Assembly (NCBI GenBank): GCA_963646285.1
Contig: CAVIWF010000046.1
Location: forward strand, 1 to 21,323
From: CAKUFA01 sp963646285
Lineage (GTDB): Bacteria; Bacillota; Clostridia; Christensenellales; Aristaeellaceae
Reading direction: 5' to 3'
Length of the DNA stretch: 21,323 nt
Each line of letters opens with the position of its first letter. Position 1 is the stretch's first letter. The notes below the pieces were generated by a model. The model saw only the letters and a list, made by a program, of their open reading frames with translations, ran no database searches and was not told the DNA's origin. Below, one piece after another: positions 14,733 through 21,323 of this stretch. Made by a program: the position numbers and the translations under genes.

Positions 14733-16013
14733 ATGATTCAGAGCCTCAAGAAGATGTGGCGGATTCCTGACCTGCGTAAGAAGATCCTGTATACCTTCGG
14801 TATGCTGATCCTCTTCCGCCTGGTCGGCGTGATTCCTGCTCCCGGCGTGGATGCGGCAAAGGTGCTCAGCAGCACCAATGCCAGCTCCCTGCCCCTGCTG
14901 GAACTGGTAAACATGATGACCGGTAATGCGTTCTCCCAGATGACCATCATGGCCATGGGTATTACGCCTTACATCAACGCCTCCATTATCATGCAGCTGC
15001 TGACCATTGCCATTCCGGCACTGGAGCGGCTGAGCAAGGATGAGGAAGGCGGACGTGAAAAGATCGCACAGATTACCCGCTATGTGACGGTTGGTTTGGC
15101 TGCCCTGCAGGCCATTGGTCTGGTGGCAGGTCTGGGCTACATCAAGTCCGGCTGGCTGAACTACGTGCTGGTGGGTGTCAGCATGGCTGGCGGCAGTGCC
15201 TTGGCTATGTGGATTGGCGAGCGCATCACCGATAAGGGTGTGGGCAACGGCATTTCCCTGCTGATCTTTGCTGGTATCATCTCCAACCTGTTCAACGGCA
15301 TTGTGAGCAGCTTCGGCACCGCATTCTCTACCGGCACCGCCTCTGCTTGGCTCAGTGCCATCAGCATCATTGTGGTAGCCATCATCATGACCGTTGTGGT
15401 TGCCTTCGTGGACATGGGCGAGCGCCGCATTCCGCTGCAAATCGCCAAGCAGGTGAAGGGACGCCGGGTTTACGGCGGCCAGAGCACCCACATGAGCCTG
15501 AAGGTGGTCAGCGTCGGCGTGCTGCCTCTGATCTTCGCCTACAGCTTCCTCGCCTTCCCCGGAACGGTGATTCAGCTAATCGGCGGCACCAGCAGCGGTG
15601 CTTACGTTTGGTGGTCCACCTACATGAACACCGGCAGCGTGTGGTACATGATCATTTCCGCACTGCTGATTGTGGCGTTCACCTTCTTCTACTCTTCCAT
15701 CAGCTTCGACCCCAAGCAGCAGGCTGAACAGCTGATCATGCAGGGCGCAACGATCCCGGGTACCCGCGGCAAGAACATCCGCCAGTACCTGCAGACCACT
15801 GTGAACCGCTTGAACCTGTTTGCAGCACTGTTCCTGGCCGTCTTGGCTGCCGTGCCTACGCTGCTGACCGCTCAGCTTCAGACCAGTGTGCCCTTTGCGG
15901 CATCCTCCATTCTGATTGCTGTGAGCGTGTCTCTGGAAACCATCCGCACCATTCAGGGCGAGATGAGCATCCGCGGCATCGACATGGACGTGGAGAACAT
16001 TGGCTTTATGTAA
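14733..16013 (+). CDS. secY: Protein translocase subunit SecY
   Basis: A protein of 426 residues, the membrane channel of the Sec translocon, with about ten hydrophobic helices. Recognisable blocks are the N-terminal LFRLVGVIPAPGVD, GITPYINASIIMQLL (lateral gate/plug area), GERITDKGVGNGISLLIF, the cytosolic loop DMGERRIPLQIAKQVKGRRV, and the end IRTIQGEMSIRGID. The start lies 1 nt after rplO with GAGGTGA as ribosome binding site. It serves membrane insertion and secretion, including of proteins such as the signal-peptide-bearing product encoded at 3174-4994. Confidence 0.98.
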   Translation: MIQSLKKMWRIPDLRKKILYTFGMLILFRLVGVIPAPGVDAAKVLSSTNASSLPLLELVNMMTGNAFSQMTIMAMGITPYINASIIMQLLTIAIPALERLSKDEEGGREKIAQITRYVTVGLAALQAIGLVAGLGYIKSGWLNYVLVGVSMAGGSALAMWIGERITDKGVGNGISLLIFAGIISNLFNGIVSSFGTAFSTGTASAWLSAISIIVVAIIMTVVVAFVDMGERRIPLQIAKQVKGRRVYGGQSTHMSLKVVSVGVLPLIFAYSFLAFPGTVIQLIGGTSSGAYVWWSTYMNTGSVWYMIISALLIVAFTFFYSSISFDPKQQAEQLIMQGATIPGTRGKNIRQYLQTTVNRLNLFAALFLAVLAAVPTLLTAQLQTSVPFAASSILIAVSVSLETIRTIQGEMSIRGIDMDVENIGFM

Positions 16014-16015
16014 TG

Positions 16016-16061
16016 CATCAGCCATGCATCGGTGCTGCAAGGCCCGGTGCATGGCTTGATG
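16016..16061 (+). other. Strong hairpin between secY and adk, no U-tract
   Basis: CATCA-GCCATGCATCGG (16016-16032) pairs with the segment 16044-16061, giving 17 base pairs with one bulged T and one G-T pair around an 11-nt loop. It is followed by GGTAAAACAG, so it is not a normal intrinsic terminator. It could be an RNA processing or 3'-end-stabilising element, which would let secY and adk be expressed at different levels. Confidence 0.6.
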
Positions 16062-16103
16062 GGTAAAACAGCCAGAAACTTTCCGAAAGGAGAGACCCAG
16101 CGC

Positions 16104-16730
16104 ATGAACATCATTTTTCTGGGACCTCCGGGTGCCGGTAAGGGAACCCAGGCACAGCGCATCTGCGAAACCCTTGGTATCCCTCAGATTTCCACCGGCG
16201 ATATTCTTCGCCGTGCAATCAAGGAAGCAACGCCTACCGGACTGAAAGCAAAGGCCTACATTGACGCAGGCAAGCTTGTGCCTGACGAAGTGGTGATCGA
16301 CATTGTTCGTGACCGCCTCGCCCAGGAAGACTGCAAGGCTGGCTACATCCTGGATGGATTCCCCCGCACAGTTCCCCAGGCGGAAGCCCTGGCGGAATTC
16401 GCACAGATTGACGCTGTGGTGGAGCTGGCAGTGGCGGATGAAAACCTGGTGCAGCGGCTGAGCGGCAGAAGGGTTTGCCTCAACTGCGGTGCAACGTATC
16501 ATGTGTCTACCATGAAGAGTGACAGCTGCATTCACTGCGGTCAAGCACTTGTCCAGCGGGATGACGATAAGCCGGAGACGGTGCTGAGCCGCCTGAAGGT
16601 TTATCATGAACAGACGGCACCGCTTGTCAGCTACTATCAGGATAAGCATCTGCTCCACGTCATTGACGGCGCACAGCAGGTGGATGTCATTTTCGACGCT
16701 ATCCTGAATACCTTAGGGGTCAAACAATGA
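16104..16730 (+). CDS. adk: Adenylate kinase
   Basis: A protein of 208 residues catalysing ATP + AMP to 2 ADP. The P-loop is G7-PPGAGKGT15, and the conserved DGFPRTVPQAE is at 84-94. The LID domain is the zinc type, with C125-x2-C128 and C142-x2-C145, and is slightly shorter than in Bacillus. The start MNIIFLG at 16104 is used rather than an in-frame ATG at 16032, because the latter lies within the secY-adk hairpin and homologues start here; AAAGGAG is 11 nt upstream. The stop overlaps the map start by ATGA. The position after secY is standard for Gram-positives. Confidence 0.98.
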   Translation: MNIIFLGPPGAGKGTQAQRICETLGIPQISTGDILRRAIKEATPTGLKAKAYIDAGKLVPDEVVIDIVRDRLAQEDCKAGYILDGFPRTVPQAEALAEFAQIDAVVELAVADENLVQRLSGRRVCLNCGATYHVSTMKSDSCIHCGQALVQRDDDKPETVLSRLKVYHEQTAPLVSYYQDKHLLHVIDGAQQVDVIFDAILNTLGVKQ

Positions 16731-17503
16731 TAAGCTTGAAGAATCCTGATCAGATTGGGAAAATGCGGGTTGCCGGTGCGCTTCTGTATGAAGTGCTCCA
16801 GAAACTCCGCGAGGCCGTGAAGCCTGGCATGACCACTGCTGCACTGGACGTGTATGCAGAGCAGCTGATTCGCAAGAATCATGCCATTCCTTCCTTCCTG
16901 AATTACGAGGGCTACCCTGCCACCCTGTGCACCAGCATTGATGACCAGGTGGTTCATGGCATTCCCTCTGAAAAGCAGGTATTGAAGGAAGGTTCCATCA
17001 TCAGCATTGACTGCGGTCTGGTGCTGGATGGCTGGCAGGCAGACAGTGCCTTCACCATGGGCGTGGGTGAAATTTCACCTGAAGCTCAGGCTTTGATCGA
17101 CATTACCGAGGAATGCTTCTGGAGAGGCGCACGTCAAGCTGTTGCGGGCAACCGTCTGGGCGATGTGGGACACGCCATCCAGGTCTATGCAGAGGGAAAT
17201 GGCTGCGGTGTCATCCGTGATTTGACCGGCCATGGTATTGGTCGGGAAATGCATGAGGATCCGGCAGTGTACAACTTTGGCGAGCCCGGACACGGTTTGC
17301 GGCTGCGCAAGGGTATGACCATTGCCATTGAGCCCATGATTGCTGCCGGTGACTGGCGGCTGAACGAGGATGACGACGGCTGGTGCTTCCGCACCCGGGA
17401 CGGCAGCCTCTGCTCCCACTACGAGCATACCTTGGCCATCAATGAAGACGGACTTCCTGAAATCCTCACGTATCCGGGCTTTACCTGGAAGGAGGAGGAA
17501 TGA
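16727..17503 (+). CDS. map: Methionine aminopeptidase, type I
   Basis: A protein of 258 residues that removes the initiator methionine from nascent proteins. The dimetal ligands are all present: D95, D106, H169, E202 and E233, with the supporting H77 (VVHGIP) and H176. The core blocks STSI-like CTSIDDQVVHGIP, DGWQADSAFTMG, TGHGIGREMHEDP, IAIEPMI and YEHTLAI are easily read. It overlaps adk by four bases (ATGA) and the next gene by four bases, so the three are translationally coupled. Confidence 0.98.
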   Translation: MISLKNPDQIGKMRVAGALLYEVLQKLREAVKPGMTTAALDVYAEQLIRKNHAIPSFLNYEGYPATLCTSIDDQVVHGIPSEKQVLKEGSIISIDCGLVLDGWQADSAFTMGVGEISPEAQALIDITEECFWRGARQAVAGNRLGDVGHAIQVYAEGNGCGVIRDLTGHGIGREMHEDPAVYNFGEPGHGLRLRKGMTIAIEPMIAAGDWRLNEDDDGWCFRTRDGSLCSHYEHTLAINEDGLPEILTYPGFTWKEEE

Positions 17504-17802
17504 TGGAGCGTCTTCCGATGGAAATCGGCCGTGTGGTTCTTTCCCGTCAGGGAAGGGATGCGGGGCGCTGCTTCGTAGTCCTTCAGGTAGTGGACGAACA
17601 GTTTGTGATGATGGCCGATGGGCTGACACGCAAATTAGATCATCCCAAGAAAAAGAAAGTCAAGCATTTACACCCCAAGCCCATTGTTGTGCCTGATGTT
17701 GCTGAAAAGCTGACCACACACCAGTTGCTGGATAGTGATCTGCGGAAGGCACTACAGGCTGTGGGGCTTGAAATCGACCAGCCGCTGTGCAAGGAGGGCT
17801 GA
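17500..17802 (+). CDS. KOW-domain RNA-binding protein (L14e-like, YbzG family)
   Basis: A small protein of 100 residues. An N-terminal KOW motif (EIGRVVLSRQGRDAGRCFVVLQVVD, about 8-32) is followed by VMMADGLTRKLDHPKKKKVKHL, the pattern of the small L14e-like family encoded between map and infA in many Firmicutes. It probably binds ribosomal RNA; no exact role is established. Start at 17500 (GGAGGAGGAATG, overlapping the map stop by four bases); the second ATG at 17503 is possible. The C-terminal 40 residues are variable. Its final codons contain the ribosome binding site of infA. Confidence 0.9.
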   Translation: MMERLPMEIGRVVLSRQGRDAGRCFVVLQVVDEQFVMMADGLTRKLDHPKKKKVKHLHPKPIVVPDVAEKLTTHQLLDSDLRKALQAVGLEIDQPLCKEG

Positions 17803-17804
17803 AG

Positions 17805-18026
17805 TTGTCCAAGAGCGACGTCATCGAAATGGAAGGCAAAGTCATTGAAGCCCTTCCTAACGCCATGTTCCAGGTGGAGCTGCCTAACGGCCACCAGATC
17901 TTGGCGCATATTTCCGGCAAAATGCGCATGAACTTCATCCGCATTTATCCCGGTGACAAAGTCACCATTGAGCTTTCGCCCTATGATTTGACCCGTGGTC
18001 GGATCACCTGGCGCAGCAAAGGCTGA
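17805..18026 (+). CDS. infA: Translation initiation factor IF-1, TTG start
   Basis: A protein of 73 residues, a single S1-like OB fold: SKSDVIEMEGKVIEALPNAM, FQVELPNGHQILAHISGKMR, IRIYPGDKVTIELSPYDLTR, GRITWRSK. IF-1 occupies the A site during initiation. The start is a TTG at 17805, 6 nt after AAGGAGGG; this gives the family length and the S-K-S-D-V-I-E opening. An in-frame ATG at 17787 would put its own start on top of that ribosome binding site and add six unconserved residues, so it is rejected. Confidence 0.95.
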   Translation: MSKSDVIEMEGKVIEALPNAMFQVELPNGHQILAHISGKMRMNFIRIYPGDKVTIELSPYDLTRGRITWRSKG

Positions 18027-18054
18027 AGAAACTACTGCAAGGAGGTAACTGAGC

Positions 18055-18168
18055 ATGAAGGTCAGACCGTCTGTGAAACCGATTTGTGAAAAGTGCAAGA
18101 TCATCAAGCGTAAGGGCAAGGTCATGGTGATCTGTGAGAATCCGAAGCACAAGCAGAAGCAGGGCTAA
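18055..18168 (+). CDS. rpmJ: 50S ribosomal protein L36
   Basis: A 37-residue protein beginning MKVRPSVKPICEKCKII, the usual L36. The zinc ligands are C11, C14, C27 and H32 (CEKC, VICENPKHKQKQG). L36 is one of the last proteins to join the large subunit. AAGGAGGT lies 8 nt before the ATG. It is the last gene of the cluster in this window: a strong terminator follows rather than rpsM. Confidence 0.98.
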   Translation: MKVRPSVKPICEKCKIIKRKGKVMVICENPKHKQKQG

Positions 18169-18184
18169 TTCCCTGGCTTGTTGC

Positions 18185-18235
18185 AAAAGAAGAAATGCGC
18201 CTGTGAGCAATTCACTGGGCGCATTTCTTCTTTTT
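18185..18235. terminator. Bidirectional terminator between rpmJ and the beta-galactosidase gene
   Basis: AAAAGAAGAAATGCGCC (18185-18201) pairs exactly with 18218-18234, a 17-bp stem, with a further small GTGA/TCAC stem in the loop. The plus strand ends in TTCTTCTTTTT and the minus strand in TTCTTCTTTT, so it can stop both convergent transcripts. It ends the ribosomal operon after rpmJ. Confidence 0.93.
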
Positions 18236-18256
18236 GGTTTGAAAAGTGGTTTGGCA

Positions 18257-20272
18257 TTAAACGGGCTGTAAGACCAGCAAACCGTTTACCGGCATGAACA
18301 GCTCACCCGTAACAGTTCTGTCGTTGAGCAAGTCATGATAGGTATGGGTAAGCTGCACCCTTTGCTCCTCCATGGAGAAGTTTTGCAGGAAGGTCACATT
18401 GTCTCTGGATGCAGGGACAACCCCCTTGGGCAGGCTTTCGCAGAAGGTGGGGGAAACACCGGCTTCCTTGGCAATATCACGGTAGAAATCCAGCAGGAAT
18501 TGCTGCTCCACCTTGGCGGCAATGTACCATGCTTTGCCCTTGCCGAAGGAATGAACGGTCAGGCAGGGCTGATCCTGATAGAAATTCCGCTGGTAGGTGC
18601 CCTTGACTTCTGCCGTGCAGTTGGCAAGGATCTCACACAGCTCCGTGATCTCATAGGTTGCTTGGCTGTCCTTCAGCACCAGTGCATTCTTTTCCGTGGG
18701 GAAAAGAGCATCCAATTCAGCGGCACGGAAACCGAACACGTCTGTTAACCCATGGGGGGTAGGCCCTAAATAGGCAAGATCATGCTCGTCCACCACGCCG
18801 GTGAAATAGGTGCTGATCAGGGTGCCGCCGTTTTCCACAAAGCGGTGAAGCTTTTGTTCAAAACCGTTGCGGAACATGAAAAGCATGGGGGCAACCACAA
18901 TCCTGTAGCCGCTCAGGTCGGTGCAGTCCCGCATGTCACGGAAGTCAACGGTCAGGCCCTGCTCCCAGAAGCCCCGGTAGTGGCTCAGCACCGTGTCAAA
19001 GTAGTGCATAGCACCCTTTTGACCGGTTTGGGCATAGTCAATGGCCCAGCGATTCTGCCAGTCAAAGATGATGCACACCTCTGCATGGGGCTTGGTTTGA
19101 TAAATGGGCTCCAGCTTTTCCAGTGCTTCACCGACTTCTGTTACGTCTGCAAAGACCCGGGTGTCGCTTTCACCGTAGTGATCCACCACTGCACCGTGGA
19201 ACATTTCTCCGCCGCCCCGGCCCTTGCGCCACTGGAAGTACATCACGCTTTGGCTGCCGTGGGCTACCGCCTGCATACTGGAAAGCAGATGCATGCCCGG
19301 TTCCTTCAGCTTGTTGTGAGGCTTCCAGTTCACCTGGGAAGGGGTGGATTCCATAAGGAGGAAAGGTGCATCCTTCAGGGAACGCATGATGTCATGATTC
19401 ATGGCAAACTCTGCGCCCCGGGCAAGATCATCGCCGCTGTGCCAGCTGGGGTAACTGTCCCAGGACACCACATCCACTGATTCAGCCATGGAGAAGTAGT
19501 CATAGCCCCAGAACCGTTCCATCATGTTGACGGTTACCTTCAGGGAAGGATCCACAGCCTGCACCGCATCCCGTTCCATTTCAATGAAGGACTTGCATTG
19601 ATCCGTCAGGAAGCGCTGCCAATCCACCGACATGGAGCAGCTGCTGATTTCCCCCAAGGGGCCAGGGGCTTCAACCTGGGACCAGTCGGTGTATCGCTGG
19701 CTCCAGAAGCTTGTCCACCAGCACTTGTTCAGCTCCTCAAGGGTGCCGTACTTGTCCTTCAGCCAGTCACGGAAGGCTTGCTGACAACGGGGGCAATGGC
19801 ATTCGCCGGAGAACTCGTTGCTCAGGTGCCACAGGATCACGGCAGGATGATGAGCGTATCGCTTGGCCAACGCCGTGTCCATTTCCCGCACCTTCCGCCG
19901 GTATACGGGGGAGGACGGGCAATGGTTGTGCCGCTCGCCAAAGTGCATCTTCTGATGCTGACTGTTGACACGCAGCACCTCGGGGTACTTTTGCGCCATC
20001 CATGCAGGACGGGCACCAGAGGGGGTGGCCAGGATGACATGAATGCCGCCCTTCCACAGCCGATCAATGACCTGATCCAGCCAGATGAAGTCGTACACGC
20101 CGTCCTCAGGCTCCAACCTTGCCCAGGCAAAAATGGCAATGGAAACGCAGTTCACGTGGGCTTTCTGCATCAGCGCCACATCTTTTTCCAAGATGTCCGG
20201 CCGATCCAGCCATTGGTCAGGGTTGTAGTCGCCGCCGTGGAGAAAATGGGGGAAACGAGGCGTAAGTTCCAT
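18257..20272 (-). CDS. GH42 beta-galactosidase, cytoplasmic
   Basis: A protein of 671 residues, the usual GH42 length, hydrolysing terminal beta-galactosides. The TIM barrel opens with LHGGDYNPDQW (11-21). The acid/base is E153 (LSNEFSGECHC) and the nucleophile E308 (LLMESTPSQVNW). The family zinc-cluster cysteines C118, C158, C160 and C163 are present. A trimerisation/amidotransferase-like middle domain (about 390-590, IVVAPMLFMFRNG, GGTLISTYFTGVVDE) and a C-terminal beta domain follow. There is no signal peptide, so it acts on imported galactosides. The start ATG at 20272 has GAAGGGA about 10 nt upstream. No sugar transporter or regulator gene is adjacent. It is convergent with rpmJ. The exact substrate linkage cannot be told. 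Confidence 0.95.
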   Translation of the reverse strand: MELTPRFPHFLHGGDYNPDQWLDRPDILEKDVALMQKAHVNCVSIAIFAWARLEPEDGVYDFIWLDQVIDRLWKGGIHVILATPSGARPAWMAQKYPEVLRVNSQHQKMHFGERHNHCPSSPVYRRKVREMDTALAKRYAHHPAVILWHLSNEFSGECHCPRCQQAFRDWLKDKYGTLEELNKCWWTSFWSQRYTDWSQVEAPGPLGEISSCSMSVDWQRFLTDQCKSFIEMERDAVQAVDPSLKVTVNMMERFWGYDYFSMAESVDVVSWDSYPSWHSGDDLARGAEFAMNHDIMRSLKDAPFLLMESTPSQVNWKPHNKLKEPGMHLLSSMQAVAHGSQSVMYFQWRKGRGGGEMFHGAVVDHYGESDTRVFADVTEVGEALEKLEPIYQTKPHAEVCIIFDWQNRWAIDYAQTGQKGAMHYFDTVLSHYRGFWEQGLTVDFRDMRDCTDLSGYRIVVAPMLFMFRNGFEQKLHRFVENGGTLISTYFTGVVDEHDLAYLGPTPHGLTDVFGFRAAELDALFPTEKNALVLKDSQATYEITELCEILANCTAEVKGTYQRNFYQDQPCLTVHSFGKGKAWYIAAKVEQQFLLDFYRDIAKEAGVSPTFCESLPKGVVPASRDNVTFLQNFSMEEQRVQLTHTYHDLLNDRTVTGELFMPVNGLLVLQPV

Positions 20273-20311
20273 GAAGCACCATCCCTTCTTTGCATTTTGA
20301 TGAACCTATAG

Positions 20312-20335
20312 AAAAAGGAGCACTTTCAGCTCCTT
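20312..20335 (-). terminator. Terminator of the GNAT gene
   Basis: On the minus strand AAGGAGC pairs with GCTCCTT (plus 20329-20335/20315-20321) around a 7-nt loop, followed by TTT C. It lies between the GNAT stop and the beta-galactosidase start, so the two may not be one transcript, though the stem is short and read-through is possible. Confidence 0.6.
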
Positions 20336-20355
20336 CAGGGATCAATGTATCGTTG

Positions 20356-21156
20356 TTAAAGGAACAGTCCTGGATAAATGGTGGTGACCCCCTGTACCTG
20401 GGCACCGAAGTCAGCCATTAGCCGAGCCTGAGGAATGCTGCGGCTCATGACCCGGGTGGTAACGGTGCTGACGCCTTCGGCAGCCATAATGGCCATGGAG
20501 CGGTGGAGCAGTGCACGGCCCATGCCCTGCTGACGTGCGGCAGGGATGATGTAAATGGCCACCAAATCGCAGCTGTCTCCGGCGCCTGCCAGCACAATTT
20601 CACCAATCAGGTCGGTATTGTGATACAGCCCCAGGGCAAGGAAGTGGGGCTGCTGCTGAAGGCTGGCCAAATAGTCCTGATTCATGTAGGTCAGGTCATT
20701 CTGCTGCAATCTGGTGATGAAGGCAGCCTGTTCCTCCGGCGTGTTCAGGGGAACCACAGCCACCGTGCAGCTCATGGGAATGCGTCCGTCTCCCTGGGGA
20801 ATCTGCAGCGTCAGCAGATCCTCTGTCTCGTCGCAGGTAAAACCGTTGTGCTCATAAAAATCTTTCAGCCGGGTATCCGTAGGGGAAATGTTGGTATACA
20901 CCCGGGCGCGGACGTCCCGATTTGCATCCCGCAGCTGGCGGGCACGAGCCACCAGCGCACCAAAGAGCAGATACCGGGCAACGGACTGGCACTCCATGGA
21001 GAAGTACAGGTTAATCGGGCAATCCGGGTAAAGGTGGGGCTGATACTGATAGATGATATATCCCATGCCGAGTTCAGTGCCCATGTCATCAACGGCGATG
21101 AACACGTTCTCAGGCGGAAGATTCTGAACCATCCCTTGGGGATGAATGACTTGCAT
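20356..21156 (-). CDS. Tandem GNAT-family N-acetyltransferase
   Basis: A protein of 266 residues with two GNAT-like halves. The C-terminal half (about 128-266) has the acetyl-CoA-binding motif R208-QQGMGRALL with the preceding strand LVAIYIIPAA, and looks active. The N-terminal half (about 1-120) has a GNAT-like layout and ends in YEHNGF (101-106), a typical motif B element, but its own acetyl-CoA loop is degenerate (R74-Q-L-R-D-A-N region). The acceptor is unknown. The start ATG at 21156 has AAAGGA about 9 nt upstream. The gene has its own promoter and a terminator after it. It shares no obvious pathway with the adjacent beta-galactosidase. Confidence 0.85.
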   Translation of the reverse strand: MQVIHPQGMVQNLPPENVFIAVDDMGTELGMGYIIYQYQPHLYPDCPINLYFSMECQSVARYLLFGALVARARQLRDANRDVRARVYTNISPTDTRLKDFYEHNGFTCDETEDLLTLQIPQGDGRIPMSCTVAVVPLNTPEEQAAFITRLQQNDLTYMNQDYLASLQQQPHFLALGLYHNTDLIGEIVLAGAGDSCDLVAIYIIPAARQQGMGRALLHRSMAIMAAEGVSTVTTRVMSRSIPQARLMADFGAQVQGVTTIYPGLFL

Positions 21157-21201
21157 GCCGTTCGTCCTTTCGTTGAAAAAACAATGGTGTTCCAGCTTCT
21201 T

Positions 21202-21231
21202 ATTTTACCACAAAGGGAGAGGATTCTGCAA
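21202..21231 (-). promoter_or_regulatory. Promoter of the GNAT gene
   Basis: On the minus strand TTGCAG (plus 21226-21231) and TAAAAT (plus 21202-21207) are 18 nt apart, and a TGG just before the -10 gives an extended -10 (TGGTAAAAT). It lies 45 nt upstream of the ATG. Confidence 0.7.
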
Positions 21232-21245
21232 CCCTAATTCGGGTT
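21230..21245. promoter_or_regulatory. Inverted repeat AACCC-N6-GGGTT at the GNAT -35
   Basis: AACCC (21230-21234) and GGGTT (21241-21245) form a palindrome touching the -35 box of the GNAT promoter. Its position would suit a regulator-binding site; no regulator gene is adjacent, so the role is speculative. Confidence 0.3.
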
Positions 21246-21286
21246 TTGGCACGGAAATCAATTTTCAGAAACTCCCAGATGAGACC

Positions 21287-21315
21287 TTTTCAAGCGACGA
21301 AAAATATGATATAAC
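21287..21315 (+). promoter_or_regulatory. Possible promoter facing off the right edge
   Basis: TTTTCA (21287-21292) and TATAAC (21310-21315) are 17 nt apart on the plus strand, ending 8 nt before the window edge. A divergent gene beyond the edge would fit. The -35 is weak; low confidence. Confidence 0.3.
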
Positions 21316-21323
21316 ACAAGCAT

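Noticed and set aside
18335..18748. Plus-strand open frames over the GH42 and GNAT genes
   Set aside because: All are shadows of well-supported minus-strand enzymes with catalytic motifs.
1..21323. Search for tRNA, rRNA, insertion sequences, prophage or CRISPR arrays
   Set aside because: No cloverleaf, transposase, integrase or regularly spaced repeats were recognised on either strand by reading; a tRNA or repeat scan was not possible here.

Overview
The window reads as chromosomal DNA of a low-to-mid GC Gram-positive anaerobe, most likely a gut Clostridia (Oscillospiraceae/Christensenellales-like; genus not determinable from sequence alone). Reasons: the gene order rpsJ to rplO, secY, adk, map, a KOW-domain gene, infA, rpmJ; a zinc-ribbon (type Z) S14; an L24 with a C-terminal CxxC pair; a zinc-LID adenylate kinase; and a strong AGGAGG-like ribosome binding site before almost every gene.

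Layout. (1) 1-260: no gene; a chain of hairpins, including terminator-like structures and a perfect 13-bp palindromic stem. (2) 261-4994: a divergent module with a TetR repressor on the minus strand, facing an MMPL/RND-family exporter and a secreted coiled-coil protein on the plus strand. The shared intergenic region has a good promoter with a palindrome at its start point and further similar half-sites toward tetR, so repression of the transporter and of tetR itself is the likely logic. A terminator closes the module at 5015-5047. (3) 5048-5555: a purine-rich gene-free stretch, then a near-consensus promoter and a structured leader of about 160 nt before rpsJ. (4) 5556-18168: the S10-spc ribosomal supercluster, 26 genes on one strand, tightly packed with several TAATG/ATGA overlaps. 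It carries 21 ribosomal proteins ahead of secY, then secY, adk, map, a KOW protein, infA and rpmJ. A 17-bp hairpin without a U-tract lies between secY and adk. A bidirectional terminator follows rpmJ. (5) 18257-21156, minus strand: a GH42 beta-galactosidase and a tandem GNAT-type acetyltransferase, each apparently with its own control signals.

The ribosomal cluster supplies 50S and 30S proteins, the translocon subunit SecY, nucleotide balance (Adk), N-terminal methionine removal (Map) and initiation factor IF-1. What is missing is as notable as what is present: the alpha-operon genes (rpsM, rpsK, rpsD, rpoA, rplQ) that follow rpmJ in most Firmicutes are replaced by a terminator and a convergent sugar hydrolase. 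No str-operon genes precede rpsJ either.

I did not find a clearly new biological system. The best candidates for a second look are the TetR/MMPL/secreted coiled-coil module with its operators, the rpsJ leader RNA, the split of the spc and alpha operons, and the two unexplained hairpin regions.
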